A stretch of DNA of 64,000 nt, from contig NC_058341.1 of NCBI RefSeq assembly GCF_905475395.1, forward strand, positions 34,921,501-34,985,500, given 5' to 3'. Positions 59,995 through 64,000 of the stretch are shown piece by piece. The notes beneath the pieces were generated by a model. The model was not told the origin of the DNA. It saw only the letters and a program-made list of their open reading frames with translations, and did not search any database. A program made the position numbers and the translations under genes. This DNA is from Chrysoperla carnea. Lineage: Eukaryota > Arthropoda > Insecta > Neuroptera > Chrysopidae. Numbering within the stretch: position 1 is the stretch's first letter; each line of letters begins with the position of its first letter.

Positions 59995-62900
59995 TTAAGA
60001 AGATCGTTTAGCTTTCCGTAAACGTTTCGCCAATTCTCTTTGAATGGCTTCTTTATCTTGAGCAGCTGTTAATTGTTCCATAACCTCGTGATTGTAAGTT
60101 GAGTGCAACATAAGTGCCAGTACACCAGCTCTAGATGCCATACTCTGTCGCAACTGTCTTTCTTGTTCAATAAGTTCATCAATTTTCAACCATTGACGTA
60201 CTCTTTCCATATCAATTTCGGCACGACGTAATTTTTCCCAAGCATAGTGTTTCACACAAATTTTTTTTGGTAATCGACAAAATTGTCCTGTTAAATCAAA
60301 TCCATTAGTAACAAGCGGACATCCACAAACTTCGTTATCAGGCGCTTTAGGCTCTTTACAATGTTCTGGACATAAAACGCGTAAACGTTTACAGTATGTA
60401 CGATTTATTGGATTATAAAAATCACAAAACAATACATTTCCTTCGATACGTGTTTTAAAGACAGATCCAAATGAAGCCTGAGCTTCATATTTATTAAAAC
60501 ACTTCTCCATATGTTTAATAGCAGTTCGATTATGAATTTCATGTCCACAGGTGATACAATACATTGATAAATCACTATCATCATTTGCTAAATCATTTTC
60601 AGCTTTTGGATCAATTGTAACCATTTTTGCACGTTGGATGAGACGATCAAGTTCTGAGATTCGTTTATCCAACTCTTCAAGTATGCGCCGTACTTCAATT
60701 TGTTGTGCTCGTACTTTTTCTAAATTTTGACGATTACGTGTCTCAGCTTCACATGGACTTAAAGCCCATTCTTGGATACGTTGAGGCAAAACCTGAATTA
60801 TTTTTTATAAGTTAGAAAGTTAAAAAATTGTATTTTATTAAAATTTTTTATTGGAATTTATTAGCTTTTTCGTGAGATTTAATATAAACTAATACCTTAA
60901 TAAATTATCTATTATCTTACTTGATATATACGATTTGTTGCTAAAGTCATCCCACATTCGTCACTACAATATTTTGAACCCCACCGAGCGGTTTTTATAC
61001 AACGAGGACCATAGCACTGCCGCGGCTCTATTGTTTGTAAATGTGGATGTGGCGCAGGTGGTCCTTGGTCCCCAGAATCTTTTCTACGTCGTTTCACCGG
61101 TGACATCCCTTGTAACGAATTGATACAAGTTCTACAACCAACAAAATTAATTATAACCACTTAAATTATATCGAATAGTTTAGTTAAAATAACTTTAAAC
61201 AGCGAACATCAGTGATTTCTAGATATTTAATACAATTTTTAGTATACAAGATGTCCCTAAACTGTCGTCGATTTAATCTTTATTTAATGATGAATAATTT
61301 TTTCAAAGAAGTGTAGTTGTTGAATTTATGTATTTTTTTTACAGTATTTTAGGCGATATTTCGAAAATTACTCATCCAATCATTAAATGGTTTTTAAATA
61401 TTTTGGTCTATTCTAACTATCAAATTCCGAAACTAAGCGTATTAACGGAAATATAATATCATAAAATTCGGTCAAGTTTTTATTTTATTTTATTTTATTT
61501 TTTTTTTAATAACTACTATTATGCTAGGAAGCCCTTACCACGGCTTGTTTTTTCCGAAACAAAAAATATTTTATGATTTGATTTTTTCAAATAGAGAAAA
61601 TTTCAAAAATTGAGAAAAGTTTTTAAATTTTGATTTGGTAAATATTATTTTCTAAAGTTAATTTTACTCATAAAATGCAAAATTCAAATCCATTTTAGAA
61701 TAAATGGTGTAGTTTCTGATATCTTACCCAAAATCATATCCGATGGGAAATATCGCGTAACAATTTCAATCGCAAAGTGAATAATTTTCGTATTTTTAAA
61801 AAATGAAACTAAGGGCCCAGTGTCAGTGAGCCACAAAAAAAAGGAAAATATAAAAGCTTAAAACACATTAATTTATTAATTTCTGCTCAAAAAAGGTAAT
61901 ATTGCCAAATCAAAAAATTTTCTAGATTCGTGCTTGGTTATCCAATTTTGGAATTTTTAGAATAATATTAATCAATTTTGAATCAATCTCTATTATTTTG
62001 AATATTAATCAATCTCTTTCGGTTAAGATCGATCTATCGCCTGTTCAGAACCAATGCTCAGTAACTTTTGTAATTTTTTTTTAAATTAATTTTGTTACTT
62101 TTTTGACGGCTCATCCCGTACATTGATAATAATATTTGAAAACAAATTTGATAGTTAAATATTTTGATTTATAATTGATGAATCATAAAATTGATAAATA
62201 AATTCATTTAATTATTTAAAACCGTATCATTAATCGATATTGAAATTCCAACGATTATTTACATTGAAATATGTATTTTAATAAAGCTAGGAACGTTCTG
62301 TTTTCTAGTCCAATTAATCTGAACTGGTTTGTTGTGTAGACGTGTGGTTCATAAATAAAAAACACGGCCACTCTTAGAAGGAAATATTAAACTTAAGATT
62401 TTCGAAATCAAGGAGTAACACCTTTTTCTTCCAGAAAGCTGCTTGTTTGAAATTTAGAGAACAAATTTTCAATTGACGTGTTTGGGTTTCTTGTTAATGA
62501 ATGTGGAAAATATAGTCGGGACCTTGTTACTCTTACATAGACTTATGAAATAATTTTGAAAGTCAAAAATGTTTGAGCTTTTTAAAAAAACGAATTTATT
62601 GTAAATAAAAAAATAAAATAATAGTCTAAGATACCAATTAGGATTGACCTTCACCCATCTGTTTACCGAATGAAAGTTTTTTATGAAATATAAAATTTTA
62701 ACAAATATTCTTACAATGGGTTGTCTAAAAAAATGTGGGCAAGGCTACTTTTAGTGACAATATCAAGAGAAAATTTTTTTGAAATTTTCAATGATTTGCA
62801 TATCTAATGAGTTTTGGTCTACTCAAAAGTAAAAGCCATAAAGAATATGCAGCGGCTATGTTGTCTGCCTCTTTTCGTTCACTATTATCGCATTTATACA

Positions 62901-64000
62901 AGTTGTGAATAGTAATTACGTTCATCTGTTAATTCATTGACTCGCATATCTAAGTAAAAATAATTTTATTGCAAATGCGGTGCTATATGATTGTCCACCA
63001 AATATCAGTCAAAAAATAAAGTTTACAAGCTTTCCAAGTTTTGATATTTTTATTAAAAGTTGTCTTGGCCATATTTTTTAGGAAACCCATTACAGGATTA
63101 CAAATATCCCTATTATAAATTTCATAAAAAATAACATTCATTCGGTAAACAGATGGGTGAAGGTCGACCTTAATTCAGATCTTGTACTATAATGTTTTGA
63201 TCCTACTTATAAAATTTTTTATAATTTAGTTGAAAGTTAAAAAATATTTAAAAAAAGTTCAAAATTATTTTCAGCATTGTTGTATATTTAGTGAATATTT
63301 TATAAAATTTCATTTTCAGTCGTCATATCTCAATCAATTTTATTCTTAATCTCGCCTTAGCTCGTCGAGTTTTATAAGAATTCATTCAAAAATTTTGTCA
63401 CCGAAGTGAGTATAAAAAATTAATTTTATCAATTAGGGGATAATAGTTATGTTTCGATATTACTGTAAGTATCTACTGTGAAAGTAATATCGAAAGATAA
63501 CTGATAGGTTAATTTTGAGATAAATTATGTTAGTTGTACATACCGATGTTTACATCGTAACTTAAGCCGATTTGATCCCCCATATTTTCGCATATCTTTA
63601 CAAGCATCACATCTTCCACAATCATCTGTTCGATAGCAGCCCATACATTGTCCACATCTTTTAAAATTTGATTTAACTTCTTTGTCCTTACGTTTTTTAA
63701 TTCGCCTATCTTCGGAACCAGGAGGTTTGGGAACAGTAACTGGCTTATACAAAGTTTGTAACGTAGGATCTTCTTCTTTACATCGTACACAAAAATATTG
63801 TTTGATAAATTTTGCTTCTTTCTCGGTGATATTAATACAATCACCATGATACCATTCTTCGCATGCATCACAGCCTATCATAAAACGGGAACTATCCGAT
63901 GACCGACAAATACAATAAGCTTGACCATCTTGTTTAAGAAGTGTAGCAATTTTTGATTTACGTTCGGGTAACTCAAACTGTTTGGCAATTTCCTCTCGCT
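59995..64000 (-). CDS. CXXC1: CXXC-type zinc finger protein 1 (Cfp1), COMPASS/Set1 subunit (5' partial)
   Basis: Exons on the minus strand: 63544->64000, 60921-61131 and 59995-60792 (TAA), with GT-AG junctions in phase. The N-terminus lies beyond the right edge. Order: PHD finger (YCICRSSDSSRFMIGCDACE ... WYHGDCI ... YFCVRC), a Lys-rich linker, the CXXC domain that binds unmethylated CpG (KRCGQCMGCYRTDDCGRCDA then CKDMRKYGG), a small Cys cluster (CYGPRC ... KYCSDECG), a coiled coil, and the C-terminal Cys-rich Set1-interaction domain (YCITCGHEIH, FCDFYNPINRTYCKRL, VCGCPLV, FCRLPKKICVKHYAWEKLRR). Known role: it recruits the SET1/COMPASS H3K4 methyltransferase to CpG-containing promoters. The linker between CXXC and the second Cys cluster is much shorter than in vertebrates, unless an exon was missed in the 2.4-kb intron. 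Confidence 0.96.
61132..63543 (-). other. Cfp1 intron (2.4 kb)
   Basis: Bounded on the minus strand by a gtatgt donor and a ttgtag acceptor. Apart from the fold-back element at 62646-63165 it is AT-rich and I see no exon in it. The short frames at 62469-62654 and 60935-61123 are chance or antisense. Confidence 0.65.
62646..63165. mobile_element. 520-bp inverted-repeat element inside the Cfp1 intron
   Basis: The left end gaccttcacccatctgttta is exactly complementary to the right end (taaacagatgggtgaaggtc). Similarity continues inwards for about 110 bp through ccgaatgaa, ttttttatgaaat, caatgggtt / taatgggtt and ctaaaaaa. The interior is about 300 bp and non-coding. Its internal strings were not found elsewhere in the window. 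It is a MITE or fold-back transposon of unassigned superfamily. Confidence 0.85.

Overview
This is a eukaryotic, AT-rich window (roughly a quarter G+C by eye) with short GT-AG exons in long TE-littered introns. The animal housekeeping genes and the repeat families point to an insect. That placement is inference, and I cannot name the order.

Layout: (1) 3-3019 (+), nearly complete LRRC47, a leucine-rich-repeat protein with a B3/B4 tRNA-synthetase-like domain; only the extreme N-terminus is off the left edge. (2) 6340-8664 (-), complete four-exon phosphatidylinositol synthase (CDIPT/Pis), 217 aa by my splice model. (3) Head-to-head with it across a 562-bp shared upstream region, 9227-39928 (+), a five-exon gene for a largely disordered protein of about 1104 aa that I do not recognise. 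Its first intron is 21 kb and holds much of the window's mobile-element debris. (4) 39929-51352, an 11-kb very AT-rich gene desert. (5) 51353-52270 (-), an intronless 305-aa ORF with an 89-residue internal tandem duplication and no family I recognise. (6) 53359-55659 (-), complete three-exon CCT6 (TCP-1 zeta), 530 aa. (7) 55660-59994, a repeat-dense spacer with fold-back elements, an array of small inverted-repeat units, tRNA-like SINE pieces and a perfect 76-bp palindrome. (8) 59995->64000 (-), the CXXC finger protein 1 gene (Cfp1/CXXC1), with the N-terminus beyond the right edge.

The known genes serve unrelated cellular tasks: translation-associated LRR protein, phospholipid synthesis, protein folding, and H3K4 methylation targeting. 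There is no operon-like logic. The only clear architectural link is the bidirectional CDIPT/unknown-gene promoter region. I see no CRISPR array, prokaryotic operon or viral gene. The least explained items are the duplicated orphan ORF, the disordered protein with ordered-looking ends and three aromatic-proline motifs, and the alternating-orientation repeat array between CCT6 and Cfp1.
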